Below, piece after piece: positions 17,851-27,438 of a stretch of 64,000 bases of DNA. The position numbers and the translations under genes are program-made. The notes under the pieces were generated by a model. That model had not been told where the DNA came from. It made no database searches and worked only from the letters and a program-made list of their open reading frames with translations. Source of the stretch: Rhizobium sp. BK376 (GTDB lineage Bacteria > Pseudomonadota > Alphaproteobacteria > Rhizobiales > Rhizobiaceae). The DNA is taken from positions 62,001 to 126,000 of the forward strand of contig NZ_SLZG01000003.1 of assembly GCF_004341625.1 (NCBI RefSeq). Direction: 5' to 3'. The stretch's first letter is position 1. The number at the start of each line of letters is the position of its first letter.

Positions 17851-17876
17851 AAAAAGAGCGCCGGTTTCCGGCGCTC
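17851..17876 (-). terminator. Rho-independent terminator of purU
   Basis: On the minus strand a perfect 9-bp stem (GAGCGCCGG/CCGGCGCTC) with a three-base loop is followed by TTTTTG. It begins 24 bases past the purU stop codon. Confidence 0.8.
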
Positions 17877-17899
17877 TGTCATGCGGCTGCTGTCGACCC

Positions 17900-18784
17900 T
17901 CACCCCATCCTCTCCGACGCATAGCTACCCGGGCTTGCCGGAAAGACGACGGTGCGGTTGCCGTTGATGAAGGTGCGGTGGTGGATATGGGCATGGATGG
18001 CGCGGGCAAGCACCTGGCTTTCGACATCGCGGCCCATCGAGACATAATCCTCGGCAGACTGCGCATGCGTGACGCGCACCGTGTCCTGCTCGATGATCGG
18101 GCCTTCGTCGAGATCGGCGGTGACATAGTGCGCCGTCGCCCCGATCAGCTTCACGCCGCGCTCATAGGCCTGCTTGTAGGGATTGGCGCCCTTGAAGCTC
18201 GGCAGGAAGGAATGGTGGATGTTGATGATGCGGCCGGACATCTTGCGGCACATGGCGTCCGACAGGACCTGCATGTAGCGGGCAAGCACGATCAGCTCGG
18301 TGCCGCTCTGGTCGGCAAGGTCCAGAAGCTGGGCTTCCGCCTGCGGCTTGTTTTCCTTGGTGACGCGGATGTGGTGGAAGGGGATGTCGTGGTTGACGAC
18401 GACCTTCTGGTAGTCGAAATGGTTGGAGACGACGCCGACGATATCGATCGGCAGCGCACCGATCTTCCAGCGATAGAGCAGGTCGTTGAGGCAATGGCCG
18501 AAGCGCGACACCATCAACAGCACCTTCATGCGCTTGGTGGCATCGTGCAGCTCGGCATCCATGGCGAATTTCTCTGCCACCGGCCTGAAGCCCTCGACCA
18601 GCGCCTCTGACCCAACCCCTTCCTCCGAGATGAAGCTGACGCGCATGAAGAACTTGCCGGTGTCGAGATCGTCGAACTGCGAGCTGTCGACGATGTTGCA
18701 GCCCTGCTCGGCCAGATAGTTCGATATCGCCGCAACAATCCCGCGCGTCGACTTGCAGGATACCGTCAGAACGTAGCTCTTCAT
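17900..18784 (-). CDS. purU: Formyltetrahydrofolate deformylase
   Basis: A 294-residue cytosolic enzyme that hydrolyses 10-formyl-THF to THF and formate, balancing one-carbon units and feeding formate to purine synthesis. An N-terminal ACT domain (about 1-85, starting MKSYVLTVSCKSTRGIVAAI) precedes the formyltransferase catalytic domain (about 95-290). The catalytic Asn/His region is NIHHSFLPSF, and the aspartate lies in ADLDEGPII. Length matches E. coli PurU (280) and rhizobial homologues. It is followed by its own terminator and is 197 bases from the fusion-enzyme gene. Confidence 0.95.
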   Translation of the reverse strand: MKSYVLTVSCKSTRGIVAAISNYLAEQGCNIVDSSQFDDLDTGKFFMRVSFISEEGVGSEALVEGFRPVAEKFAMDAELHDATKRMKVLLMVSRFGHCLNDLLYRWKIGALPIDIVGVVSNHFDYQKVVVNHDIPFHHIRVTKENKPQAEAQLLDLADQSGTELIVLARYMQVLSDAMCRKMSGRIINIHHSFLPSFKGANPYKQAYERGVKLIGATAHYVTADLDEGPIIEQDTVRVTHAQSAEDYVSMGRDVESQVLARAIHAHIHHRTFINGNRTVVFPASPGSYASERMG

Positions 18785-19037
18785 GTCGTTTTCCTCTGTG
18801 GCAGGTGATGCCGCCTGCTTAAATCAAATGAAAAGCGCCGGATAGGTCGAGGAAATTTCATTTCTGCGACAATGAGTGTGGCAAGCCCTCAAATTCCTGC
18901 AGGATTGGTCTCGACCCTCGGTGCTCCCTGCCGTCCAAATTACGGAAGGCACCGGAAAATCCCGTTCCCATTGCGCCTTCGAAACGCGTATCCCCGCCGT
19001 GACGGCTCGACGGGCAGGCGTTTTAAGGCTTCAGGTC

Positions 19038-20093
19038 TCATCCTTTGGACGGGCTGGCCTTGGACGGGCTGGCGAGTACCGGCGCGCTTCTGCGCCATTT
19101 CTTCCATCGCGTCGGCGTCGTCAGTTCATGGACGATAGCGCCACCGATGGCAGAGAAGATCATGCATGCGGTCACGAAGACCGGACCGTGGGTGACGATG
19201 TCGATCTTCAAGATGCCGCAGGCGACGCGCAGGAAAGCCAGGGTAAAGGCATGGGTGATGTAGACACTGTAGGATGCATCGCCGAGATAGTTCAGCCAGC
19301 CGATTTCGGGCAGGCGGGAGAAATCGATCGAGACGGCGGAATAGACGATGATGACCGCCGGAATGCCCCACATATAGGAGCGCATACTCGCATCGCACAG
19401 CGTTTCGTTGATGAGCAGAAACGCAAAGCCGAGCGCGATGGCAGGCCATGCCAGTCTTTGCGGCAAGAATATCTTTTCGAGATAGAGCTTGGCGAGAACC
19501 ACGCCTGCCAGGAACTCGTAGATGATCGGATCGCCGTAGAAGGTTGTCGCCGTGCTCTGAAAGGGCAAGAGATGGCAGCCGACGATGATGGCAGTCATCG
19601 CGCCGAAGAGTGAATAGAGCCGCCATCTTTCAGGCACCAGCAGAAGCAGGCCGAACACGCAATAGAAGAACATTTCATAGTTCAGCGTCCAGCCGGGCAC
19701 GACGATCGGCGTGATGAGATCGGGATCGGCCGGATTGCGCCAGGGCAGGAACAGCAACGAAGCGATGAGATGCGGGAGGTTGAAGACGGTCGATTTGAGG
19801 ATCGTCGGAGCGATGAGGGCGACCACGGCCGAAAAGATCGTCGCCAGCCAGTAGAGCGGCACGATGCGCTTGATGCGCCGGCGATAGAACTCGATCGGCG
19901 AAATCCGCCGTCCCACCGTCGTCAGCCACATGACGAAGCCGCTGAGAACGAAGAAGATGTCGACGCCGGTCTCTCCAAACAGGTGAAACTGCCAGTCGAA
20001 GCCGGCATTGACCTTGGGAACCTGCAGGACCGAATGGAAATAGACGACCATCAGCGCGGCGATCGCACGCAGATACTGGAGCTGAACAAGCAT
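19038..20093 (-). CDS. Acyltransferase-3 family membrane protein, polysaccharide O-acylation
   Basis: A 351-residue integral membrane acyltransferase (OafA/ExoZ-like) with about ten helices. The family's N-terminal motif is QYLRAIAALMVVYFHS, followed by FFVLSGFVMW and the basic segment RRRIKRIVPLYW. Such proteins transfer acetyl or succinyl groups to surface polysaccharides. The C-terminus ends in a tandem ASPSK repeat. It is followed upstream in the operon direction by a polymerase-like gene and a GH5 hydrolase on the same strand. ExoZ or ExoH orthology cannot be decided from sequence alone. Confidence 0.88.
   Translation of the reverse strand: MLVQLQYLRAIAALMVVYFHSVLQVPKVNAGFDWQFHLFGETGVDIFFVLSGFVMWLTTVGRRISPIEFYRRRIKRIVPLYWLATIFSAVVALIAPTILKSTVFNLPHLIASLLFLPWRNPADPDLITPIVVPGWTLNYEMFFYCVFGLLLLVPERWRLYSLFGAMTAIIVGCHLLPFQSTATTFYGDPIIYEFLAGVVLAKLYLEKIFLPQRLAWPAIALGFAFLLINETLCDASMRSYMWGIPAVIIVYSAVSIDFSRLPEIGWLNYLGDASYSVYITHAFTLAFLRVACGILKIDIVTHGPVFVTACMIFSAIGGAIVHELTTPTRWKKWRRSAPVLASPSKASPSKG
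19045..19074. repeat. 15-bp tandem duplication in acyltransferase C-terminus
   Basis: The unit TTGGACGGGCTGGCC occurs at 19045-19059 and again at 19060-19074 with one final-base difference. On the coding (minus) strand it adds a second ASPSK pentapeptide to the acyltransferase tail. It looks like a recent slippage duplication. Confidence 0.8.
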
Positions 20094-20153
20094 GGAACGC
20101 CCTAACCCTTACGCAGCCATGACATGCTCGGAAAGATCTGGCGTCTCCCTCGA

Positions 20154-21398
20154 TTAGCCCGGCACCTTGCTACTCGCTACATCTTCAAGGTGTTCCTGGG
20201 TCGAGCGGGGATTTTCGGAAAACCGCATATATCCGACCAGGAGCCACAACAGCCCGGCGATCTTCATCGAAAAGATCGCAGTTCCGCCAATCATCATATT
20301 CAGAAAAATGAAAAGAGAAAGTGAATGGGCGCAGCGACGCTGCGCCGGGCTCTCGCCTGCGGGAAAGAGGCAGATGAACAGCCAAAACATGATAAGGCCG
20401 AAGATCGTCGACCCGTAGATGAGATAGACATAGCCGCTATCGGCGAATTCGGTGATGCGCGAGACTTCAAGGCCAAGCACGGCGTTGACGTCAAGATCGA
20501 GCATCTTAGTGATCGTCAGACCGATGCGGCCGGTGAAATTGTCTCCCGTCTCGTTGGGCTTCATGTAATGCACGAAGAACCCGACCAGGATCAGCATCGG
20601 CATCAGCACGAGGTCGAAGGCCTTCGGGATTTTCGGAAATAGAAAATAGCCGAATATGCTGATGAAGGAGAAGATCAGCATCGTGCGGGTGTCGTTGGTC
20701 AAAAGGATGAGCACGATCGTCGCGATGCACAGAGCCTTTTCGATGAAACCCAGCTTCGGCCAGAAGGACAGCAGGTAGATGACGATCACGCCGCAGAAAT
20801 TGGCAAGCGACACCTGCTCCAGGAAGATCGACGAGGAGCGGTGATTGATAAGGCCGAAGGAGAAGCGACCTTCGAAACCCAGTGCGTTGGCGAAAAGGCC
20901 GGTATTGTTGAAGCTCGCCTGCTTGATGCCGCGCGTGTTCTCGAAATATTCGCCGGGTCCAAACAGCGAAACGTAGAAGGGAGTGCTGACCACCTCGCAG
21001 ACCAGGCCCGCAAAAACGCACAGGCAGCCGATGAAGAACGCAAGCCGCATCGTGCGCTCGTTGGCCCAGCCGCCGATTCCCGCAAAGCAGAAGACAATCA
21101 GCACATTGCGGAACTGATCGATGAAGGTGATATGGTTGAGCACCGTCACGTAGATCGTCATGATCAGCGTAAAGAGGAGATAGAGGAAGAGCGGCAGATC
21201 CTCCTCATAGATGCCCTTCTTCAGGATATAGGCGACGCTGAGCAGCATCGCCGTGCTTTCGCAGAGCACGACGGGCGTGACAGTCAGATGCATGATGTTG
21301 TGGTTGATATAGGCAAGGATGCAGTTGTAGAGCACCGACAGCAGCGTGATCGCAAGAATGGGATAGTCGATGCGCTGCTTTTCGCCTGAACTATGCAT
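20154..21398 (-). CDS. O-antigen ligase/Wzy-like polysaccharide polymerase membrane protein
   Basis: A 414-residue protein with about ten to twelve transmembrane helices and a large soluble loop around residues 140-185 that contains several Asn and Arg residues (YFENTRGIKQASFNNTG). This is the topology of the Wzy/WaaL/ExoQ class, which polymerise or ligate lipid-linked repeat units. A second conserved-looking loop holds GDNFTGRIGLT. It is 60 bases from the acyltransferase gene on the same strand. Polymerase versus ligase cannot be resolved by sequence alone. Confidence 0.75.
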   Translation of the reverse strand: MHSSGEKQRIDYPILAITLLSVLYNCILAYINHNIMHLTVTPVVLCESTAMLLSVAYILKKGIYEEDLPLFLYLLFTLIMTIYVTVLNHITFIDQFRNVLIVFCFAGIGGWANERTMRLAFFIGCLCVFAGLVCEVVSTPFYVSLFGPGEYFENTRGIKQASFNNTGLFANALGFEGRFSFGLINHRSSSIFLEQVSLANFCGVIVIYLLSFWPKLGFIEKALCIATIVLILLTNDTRTMLIFSFISIFGYFLFPKIPKAFDLVLMPMLILVGFFVHYMKPNETGDNFTGRIGLTITKMLDLDVNAVLGLEVSRITEFADSGYVYLIYGSTIFGLIMFWLFICLFPAGESPAQRRCAHSLSLFIFLNMMIGGTAIFSMKIAGLLWLLVGYMRFSENPRSTQEHLEDVASSKVPG

Positions 21399-21481
21399 GA
21401 AATATCCAAAAATGACGGCGTTCGGTCGCCCGGCCGCAGGATATCAGTCACGTGATTCGCGGCAAAGGCCGGATCGAGCGG

Positions 21482-22561
21482 TCAGTTCCCGGGTTTGACC
21501 GCCGTGCATGCCGGCGCCGGCAATGCCTTCTTGCTAAGACCTGCGGTCAGAACCTTCATCTGCGGCTTGTCCCTGCCGTTGCGGGGCTGAACGTTCAGCG
21601 GCTCTTCCGGCGGCCACCAGTCGCCCGCCGCCCAATAGGTCCAGCCCAGCCAGACATCGCTGTTCTGGTTCATCACGTCGAGCATCTGTGTCAGGCCGTT
21701 CAGGCACGGGTCGTTTGCCCCGGCGCCGAATTCGCCGAGGAAGCCGCGCTTCTTGTTCTGACGCAGCCAGTTGGTCACCTCCACCAGCCCTTGGCGGGCC
21801 TGGTCCGCACCTTCGCAGGTCGCGTGAGTGCCTGAGGAGTCGGCGTCCAGATACTGATGGAACTCGTAGGCATAGTAATCGAGAGGGTCCTTGACGCCGA
21901 TCATGACACTGGCGTTCGAGCCACCACCGAGCCTGTCCTGGCTCCAGGTCCAGGCGCCGCTCCAGATCGTTCCCGGAACCAGGATGAGATTGCGGGCGCC
22001 GACGGTCCGGATGCTGCGAATGGCCGTGTTGGCCGCGTTCAGCCAGTCGGGTGCCTTGATGTCATGCGGCTCGTTCATCAGCCCGAAGAGGACGCCGTTC
22101 TCGTTGGCGAACTCAACGGCCAGCCGCGCCCAGAAATCGCCGAAGGCGATGTCTGTTGCCGGTCGCTGCGTGACCTGCGTCTTGTCGTAGTAGCCGAAAT
22201 TGTGCGGATCGAGAACGACGGCCATGCCGTTCTTGCGGATGAGCTCGACGGCGTCCTTGAGATGCTGCAATTCACCCGTGTCGAGTGGTTGCCCCAGCGT
22301 CGGCTGCAACCGTTCCCATTTGAAGGGCAGACGGACGACGTTCATGCCTTTACGGGCGAAATAGCGCACCGTCGCTTCGGAAGGGTAGGTATAATTCGTG
22401 CCGAGAACCCCGCCGCGATCGCCATATTCCGCGCCGGAAAGATTTATGCCGCGGTAGCATATCTCGGGAGTCGCTGCACCGGATGTATTTGCGGCCAAGG
22501 CTGGTAGGAAAACGGCTGTGGCGGCAAGTGAAAGACGCATCAGCCTCTTTACTATACTCAT
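21482..22561 (-). CDS. Secreted glycoside hydrolase family 5 (endoglucanase-like)
   Basis: A 359-residue exported glycosidase. A Sec signal peptide occupies about residues 1-30, followed by a GH5 TIM barrel. The acid/base Glu164 lies in LMNEPHD and the nucleophile Glu277 in FLGEFGAG; the strand motif MNVVRLPFKWERLQP is also typical. The ATG at 22561 is chosen because GGGAG precedes it at good spacing and the signal peptide starts there. Within a polysaccharide gene set it probably trims or degrades a beta-glucan such as cellulose or the exopolysaccharide made by this cluster. Confidence 0.9.
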   Translation of the reverse strand: MSIVKRLMRLSLAATAVFLPALAANTSGAATPEICYRGINLSGAEYGDRGGVLGTNYTYPSEATVRYFARKGMNVVRLPFKWERLQPTLGQPLDTGELQHLKDAVELIRKNGMAVVLDPHNFGYYDKTQVTQRPATDIAFGDFWARLAVEFANENGVLFGLMNEPHDIKAPDWLNAANTAIRSIRTVGARNLILVPGTIWSGAWTWSQDRLGGGSNASVMIGVKDPLDYYAYEFHQYLDADSSGTHATCEGADQARQGLVEVTNWLRQNKKRGFLGEFGAGANDPCLNGLTQMLDVMNQNSDVWLGWTYWAAGDWWPPEEPLNVQPRNGRDKPQMKVLTAGLSKKALPAPACTAVKPGN

Positions 22562-22775
22562 GCAGGCTCCCTTTCCTCGCACACCAAGGGGAAGGCGGCT
22601 CTCCGGACGCTACTTCTTACAGGCGCCCGGATGACAGGTCTATGTGGGTCAGCCAGCAATTGTCGGTGAGATCTGGACGAGATTGGAACGTCCTTAAGAA
22701 TCCCTTAGCCAAACATTTCTAAACTCCAGGTGATCTGCCGTGTACGGGTAATGCGGACGGCAGCGAAAGTCTGAC

Positions 22776-24416
22776 ATGAGTTCGTACGAGAAGAGTAAGG
22801 GAACAAGCCGCCTTCCGAGCTGGCGCAGCAACGAGCCGCCTCCTGGGCAGCCCGAGGATCTTCGTATGCGCGGCCCCGTGATCCGGCCGTCAGATTTCAT
22901 CCAGCAACCCCGGCCTGCGCCTGTCAGCGAGTTGCGCGAACGCGCCGGAGAGGAAATTGCACGACAGACATCCGCGCAGGCGGAAACTCGACCGGCACCG
23001 GCACCGGCACCCGTACCTGCTCCCAGCGCTCCGCCGCAGGAAGAGGTTCACGAAAAGCCCGTCGAAACAGTCGCGCCCGGCCCCATTCTCGATCTCCGCT
23101 CCGCCGTTCGCGCGATCTGGGCGAGACGCCTGCTCATTATTATTCTCGCGGCAATCATGGGTGGTCTTGGCGCCGCTGTCATTCCAATGCTGCCGCAGAA
23201 ATTCACGGCGGAGACCAGTCTCTACTTCGATCCGCATCAGGTCAGTGCTTCGGATCCGCAACAGGGCACCGCGGCGCCAGAATTGATTTCCGCGCTCATC
23301 GACAGCCAGACGCAGATACTCGGCTCCGGAAAGGTCATGGGTCGCGTGGTCGATGCCCTGAAGCTCGATCAGGATCCTCAATTCAACGGTGGAGCGACCG
23401 GCGAGACCGCGAAATACGTCGCGATCGCGGTGCTGCAGAAGGCTGCGGTCATCGCCCGTGAAGCCACCACCTATGTGGTCTCGCTCAAGGTTACGACGCG
23501 CGACCCCTTGAAGTCGGCCCAGATCGCAAACCAGATCGTGACGTCCTTCAGGGACGAGGAAAGCAAGGCGGCTGCGACGGCCTATCACAGCACCAACACT
23601 GCTCTCGACAGCCGTCTGGACGACCTGCGCCAGCAGGTCCTCGATGCCGAGAAAGCCGTGGAAACCTATCGGGCGGATAATGACATGGTCGCCGTGCAGG
23701 GTGGCGGCTTCATTTCCGACAAGCGCCTGACCGCGCTGAACGACCTCCTGGTCACTGCCCAGCAGAAAACCATCGAGGCCAAGGCCCGTGCGGACGCCGT
23801 CGGCAAGCTGAGCTTTGAGGATGTCGTTGCCAGCACCAGTCCGCAAGCCCTGAACTCTACCTCCAATTCTCTGACCAATCTGCGTCAGCAATATGCCGTT
23901 CAAGCCGCCAATGTCGGAAGCCTCGAAAGCCAGCTTGGCGCTCGCCATCCGAGGCTGCTGGCGGCGCGGTCTTCCCTCGAAAGCATAGCGGCCGAAATTC
24001 GCAGCGAGCTTCAGCGCCTGTCGACGTCAGCGCAATCCGATTATGAGCAGGCGCAGAAGGCGGAGCAGGGCATTGCCAAGGAGCTTGCGGTCCAGAAGGC
24101 AACCCAGGTCAACACGTCGGGCAAGCTTGTCGAACTGAACGAGCTTGAACGCAAGGCGACCGCGGCAAGGGACATCTACCAGGCTCTGACGAAACGCTCG
24201 GACCAGGCGAGCGAAGACCAGAGCCTGTCGCAGACCAATATCCGCGTCATCTCCGAGGCGGTGCCGCCATTGAAGGCTGACGGGCCGGGAAGATCGGTCA
24301 TGATGGTGGCCGGCCTGATCGCCGGCGCCCTTTTCGGCATCGGCCTGGGCATGGCTATTGCTGTGATCGCCAGCCTGTTTCGGCATCCTGTCATACGCGG
24401 CTATTTGTCGAAATGA
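22776..24416 (+). CDS. Wzz/GumC-type polysaccharide chain-length/export protein
   Basis: A 546-residue polysaccharide co-polymerase. A proline/alanine-rich cytoplasmic N-terminus (about 70-90) precedes a transmembrane helix (about 117-137), a long periplasmic coiled-coil region (about 140-500) and a second helix (about 507-530). Unlike ExoP it has no C-terminal tyrosine kinase domain: it ends 20 residues after the second helix. The family sets chain length and couples polymerisation to export. It is divergent from the GH5 gene, with a 214-base promoter region between them, and 206 bases ahead of the sugar dehydratase gene. Confidence 0.87.
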   Translation: MSSYEKSKGTSRLPSWRSNEPPPGQPEDLRMRGPVIRPSDFIQQPRPAPVSELRERAGEEIARQTSAQAETRPAPAPAPVPAPSAPPQEEVHEKPVETVAPGPILDLRSAVRAIWARRLLIIILAAIMGGLGAAVIPMLPQKFTAETSLYFDPHQVSASDPQQGTAAPELISALIDSQTQILGSGKVMGRVVDALKLDQDPQFNGGATGETAKYVAIAVLQKAAVIAREATTYVVSLKVTTRDPLKSAQIANQIVTSFRDEESKAAATAYHSTNTALDSRLDDLRQQVLDAEKAVETYRADNDMVAVQGGGFISDKRLTALNDLLVTAQQKTIEAKARADAVGKLSFEDVVASTSPQALNSTSNSLTNLRQQYAVQAANVGSLESQLGARHPRLLAARSSLESIAAEIRSELQRLSTSAQSDYEQAQKAEQGIAKELAVQKATQVNTSGKLVELNELERKATAARDIYQALTKRSDQASEDQSLSQTNIRVISEAVPPLKADGPGRSVMMVAGLIAGALFGIGLGMAIAVIASLFRHPVIRGYLSK

Positions 24417-24622
24417 TCCGCAGCGTCGGCGGTCTGAGAATGGTCGTATCGAGATTCGCCGCCCTGTCGATCCACCGCACCGAACACGGAGAAGTGGTGG
24501 GAGCTGTTGCCTTTTGGCTCCAGAGGCATCAATAGAGGTTCCTGCCTGGACAAATACACCGGGAACCATGCAAGAGATATGATACGCTGTTCTTATGATC
24601 GGCGCCGGAGGAAGACATAGCT

Positions 24623-26569
24623 ATGATACCGGCCGATAAGCTCGTTCTACCCTTCCTCGCGCTACCCCGTACGACCAAGCGCGCCCTAGCGCTGATCGTG
24701 GACTCCAGCCTGTGTGTTCTCACTGTCTGGTTCGCATACTGTCTTCGTCTGGATGGTTGGGTGATTCTGGAAGGCGTCGAATGGCTGCCGGCAATCGTGT
24801 CCCTGCTTGTCGCAATCCCGATCTTCATCGTGCTTGGTCTGTACCGCGCCATCTTCCGCTATGCCGGACTGTCCGCCTTCATGACCGTTGTAAAGGCCGT
24901 TTCGATCTACGGTTTGGCCTTCATGACGATCTTCACCGCGATCAGCGTACCGGGCGTGCCGCGAACCGTTGGCATCCTGCAGCCACTTCTGCTGCTGATC
25001 GCGATTGGCCTTTCGCGCATGTGGACGCGTTACTGGCTTGGTAACGCCTATCAACGCCTCCTCAATCGGAATGCCCTCTCCAGGGTATTGATTTATGGTG
25101 CCGGGACTTCCGGTCGGCAACTCGCCGGTGCACTTGCAAACAGCGCCGAACTCAACGTCGTCGGCTATCTCGATGATGACAAGAATTTGCACGGCAGCAT
25201 CATGGGCGGCTTGCCGATCTACGACCCGTCGGATTTGGCTGCGTTGGTCGCAACCGGGGAGATCGGCGACGTCCTCCTGGCATTGCCCAATGCCACCCGA
25301 CAACGTCGCAACGAAATCCTGGAGGAGATGCGAAAGGTCAGAGTGACCGTGCGAACGATGCCGGACTTGACCGCGCTCGCGCAAGGCCGCATCGCCGTAA
25401 CGGACCTGAAAGAACTCGACATCGAAGATCTCCTCGGCCGCAACGTTGTCGTGCCGGACCAGGCTCTGCTTGATCGACATATTAAGGACAAGGTTGTCAT
25501 GGTGACGGGGGCAGGAGGGTCCATCGGCAGTGAGCTCTGCCGTCAGATCCTTCGAAATGGTCCTGCCTGCCTTCTCTTGCTGGAGCAGAATGAATTCGGG
25601 CTCTACGCCATTCACGCCGAGTTGGAAAAGGCTGCACTGCTACTTGAGCGCGCAGATATACGCATCATTCCCTTTCTAGCTTCCGTCCGGGACGGTCGCC
25701 GGTTGCAGCAGATCATGGAAACATGGAAGCCGAGTACGGTCTATCACGCCGCGGCTTACAAGCATGTCCCACTCGTGGAGTATAATCCCGCTGAAGGAAT
25801 CAAGAACAACGTGCTCGGCACGCTGACGACGGCCCGGGCCGCGCAGAATGCCGGGGTCGCAAGCTTCGTGCTCATCAGCACGGACAAGGCGGTGCGTCCG
25901 ACAAACATCATGGGCGCCAGCAAGCGGCTCGCCGAGCTCGTTCTTCAAGCCTTGAATGCGGATCAGAAGCCGGGCGCGCCGACCACATTCTCGATGGTCC
26001 GCTTTGGCAACGTGCTCGGTTCGTCCGGATCGGTCGTGCCGCTTTTTCGCCAGCAGATACGCGATGGCGGGCCGATTACGCTTACGCATCCCGATATAAC
26101 CCGCTACTTCATGACAATCCCGGAAGCGTCGCAACTGGTCATTCAGGCCGGCGCTATGGCACAGGGCGGCGATGTCTTCCTTCTCGATATGGGCGAACCC
26201 GTTCGCATTGCTGACCTTGCCATGCGGATGGTGGAGCTTTCCGGCCTGACTTTGCGCGACGACGAAAATCCCGACGGCGACATCGAGATGGAGATCACGG
26301 GGTTGCGGCCTGGTGAGAAGCTCTACGAGGAGCTTTTGATCGGCGATGATCCGCAGGCCACTCCGCATCCCCGAATCATGCGGGCACATGAGGATTTTCT
26401 GCCATGGCTGGAATTATCGAAGCGTTTGAACGCTCTGGAAGCGGCTCTCGATGAAAATGACGTGCCGCTGACGCGCAGCATGCTGGAAAAGCTTGTTGCC
26501 GGCTATTCGCCGACCGTGGAGGTCGTCGACCTCGTTTTCCGGGAGAGGGAAGCAGACACAGCCGCCTGA
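24623..26569 (+). CDS. WbpM/CapD-type nucleotide-sugar epimerase/dehydratase
   Basis: A 648-residue membrane-bound enzyme. Four N-terminal helices (about 20-135) precede a CoA-binding-like Rossmann region (about 155-280) and the catalytic SDR domain with TGAGGSIG (295-302). The active-site segment STDKAVRPTNIMGASK has Met430 where classical SDRs have Tyr, with Lys434 conserved; this Met variant is typical of WbpM/CapD/FlaA1 4,6-dehydratases. It would convert a UDP-N-acetylhexosamine into a 4-keto-6-deoxy sugar for a surface polysaccharide. GGAGGAAG precedes the ATG. Confidence 0.92.
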   Translation: MIPADKLVLPFLALPRTTKRALALIVDSSLCVLTVWFAYCLRLDGWVILEGVEWLPAIVSLLVAIPIFIVLGLYRAIFRYAGLSAFMTVVKAVSIYGLAFMTIFTAISVPGVPRTVGILQPLLLLIAIGLSRMWTRYWLGNAYQRLLNRNALSRVLIYGAGTSGRQLAGALANSAELNVVGYLDDDKNLHGSIMGGLPIYDPSDLAALVATGEIGDVLLALPNATRQRRNEILEEMRKVRVTVRTMPDLTALAQGRIAVTDLKELDIEDLLGRNVVVPDQALLDRHIKDKVVMVTGAGGSIGSELCRQILRNGPACLLLLEQNEFGLYAIHAELEKAALLLERADIRIIPFLASVRDGRRLQQIMETWKPSTVYHAAAYKHVPLVEYNPAEGIKNNVLGTLTTARAAQNAGVASFVLISTDKAVRPTNIMGASKRLAELVLQALNADQKPGAPTTFSMVRFGNVLGSSGSVVPLFRQQIRDGGPITLTHPDITRYFMTIPEASQLVIQAGAMAQGGDVFLLDMGEPVRIADLAMRMVELSGLTLRDDENPDGDIEMEITGLRPGEKLYEELLIGDDPQATPHPRIMRAHEDFLPWLELSKRLNALEAALDENDVPLTRSMLEKLVAGYSPTVEVVDLVFREREADTAA

Positions 26570-27438
26570 TGGATCTGCTTGCTAGCCAGCATCTTTCGCA
26601 TTTTCACCGCGTAGTACCAGCGTCGAACCTGGTCGTGGGTGCGGAACCAGTGAGCCGAGACACGAAGCATGAAGTGCTTTTTGACTGCCCGGTAATGCAC
26701 TCGCCTGCCGATTGCAGTATCCCCCCTGAACGGGCTGAACTCGACGATGTTCTTTTCCATTGAAAAGGTTTGAACGCCGGTCGACCAACCGCGCTCAAGG
26801 GCGACGTCGAAAGGCAACAACATCGGTCGGAGCGTAACCAGCAGCTTTTGAGCTGCCTTACGCGTGAGAATATAACAGGCGGCCGAGCCTTGTGGCCCGT
26901 GCAGACAGCGACCGACGATATCCCTTTCGGACGTTTCCAAATGCGGCTTGAATCCGACGGCGCGGTGGTTGACGAGTTTTACCAGGCCCATATCGGGCGC
27001 GGCAGTGATTGCCGCAATGGCACGCTGTATCAGCCTGGGATTGAGGTCGACGTCATCCTCGATGATGATCGCCAGTTCGTGGCCACTGTCGACAAATTGC
27101 TCCATAGCCATCAAGTGGCTGCGGTAGCAGCCATATTCGCCGGCCAGAAGTCTTCTGCCGTTATGATATACAAATTGATGGGGATGGAAATCGACCCGAT
27201 CCTGCTCGGGAACCGCACTGCCGTCGACGGCCGCAATACGCACAACGTTTAGACCGTACCGCACGGCTTGTCCGCGCAATCTTTCCCACCGGTCGACGGA
27301 GCGATCCAAGTTGATCGCATATATGAGAATGGGTGCTGCCGGAACGTCGGCTGCATCGCTATCTGCGGACGATTTCCCCCGACTCACTCGCTCGAGAATA
27401 GCCTTAACTCCGACTAAATAATCCCACCCGCAAGACAC
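26503..27438 (-). CDS. Glycosyltransferase family 25 (LPS-type)
   Basis: A 311-residue cytosolic glycosyltransferase. The GT25 features are the N-terminal strand IYAINLDRSVDRWERL (about residue 38 on), EYGCYRSHLMAMEQ, and the acidic motif AIIIEDDVDLNP. GT25 enzymes add galactose or similar residues to lipooligosaccharide or other glycans. The start is GTG. Its 3' end overlaps the 3' end of the convergent dehydratase gene by 67 bases, so both C-termini are encoded by the same DNA on opposite strands. Confidence 0.88.
   Translation of the reverse strand: MSCGWDYLVGVKAILERVSRGKSSADSDAADVPAAPILIYAINLDRSVDRWERLRGQAVRYGLNVVRIAAVDGSAVPEQDRVDFHPHQFVYHNGRRLLAGEYGCYRSHLMAMEQFVDSGHELAIIIEDDVDLNPRLIQRAIAAITAAPDMGLVKLVNHRAVGFKPHLETSERDIVGRCLHGPQGSAACYILTRKAAQKLLVTLRPMLLPFDVALERGWSTGVQTFSMEKNIVEFSPFRGDTAIGRRVHYRAVKKHFMLRVSAHWFRTHDQVRRWYYAVKMRKMLASKQIHQAAVSASLSRKTRSTTSTVGE

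Noticed and set aside
16326..17924. A 532-codon open frame on the plus strand, opposite the kinase part of the fusion gene
   Set aside because: It is antisense to a clearly coding gene with intact motifs, and its product is Arg/His/Gln-rich without domains, typical of a shadow frame in GC-rich DNA.
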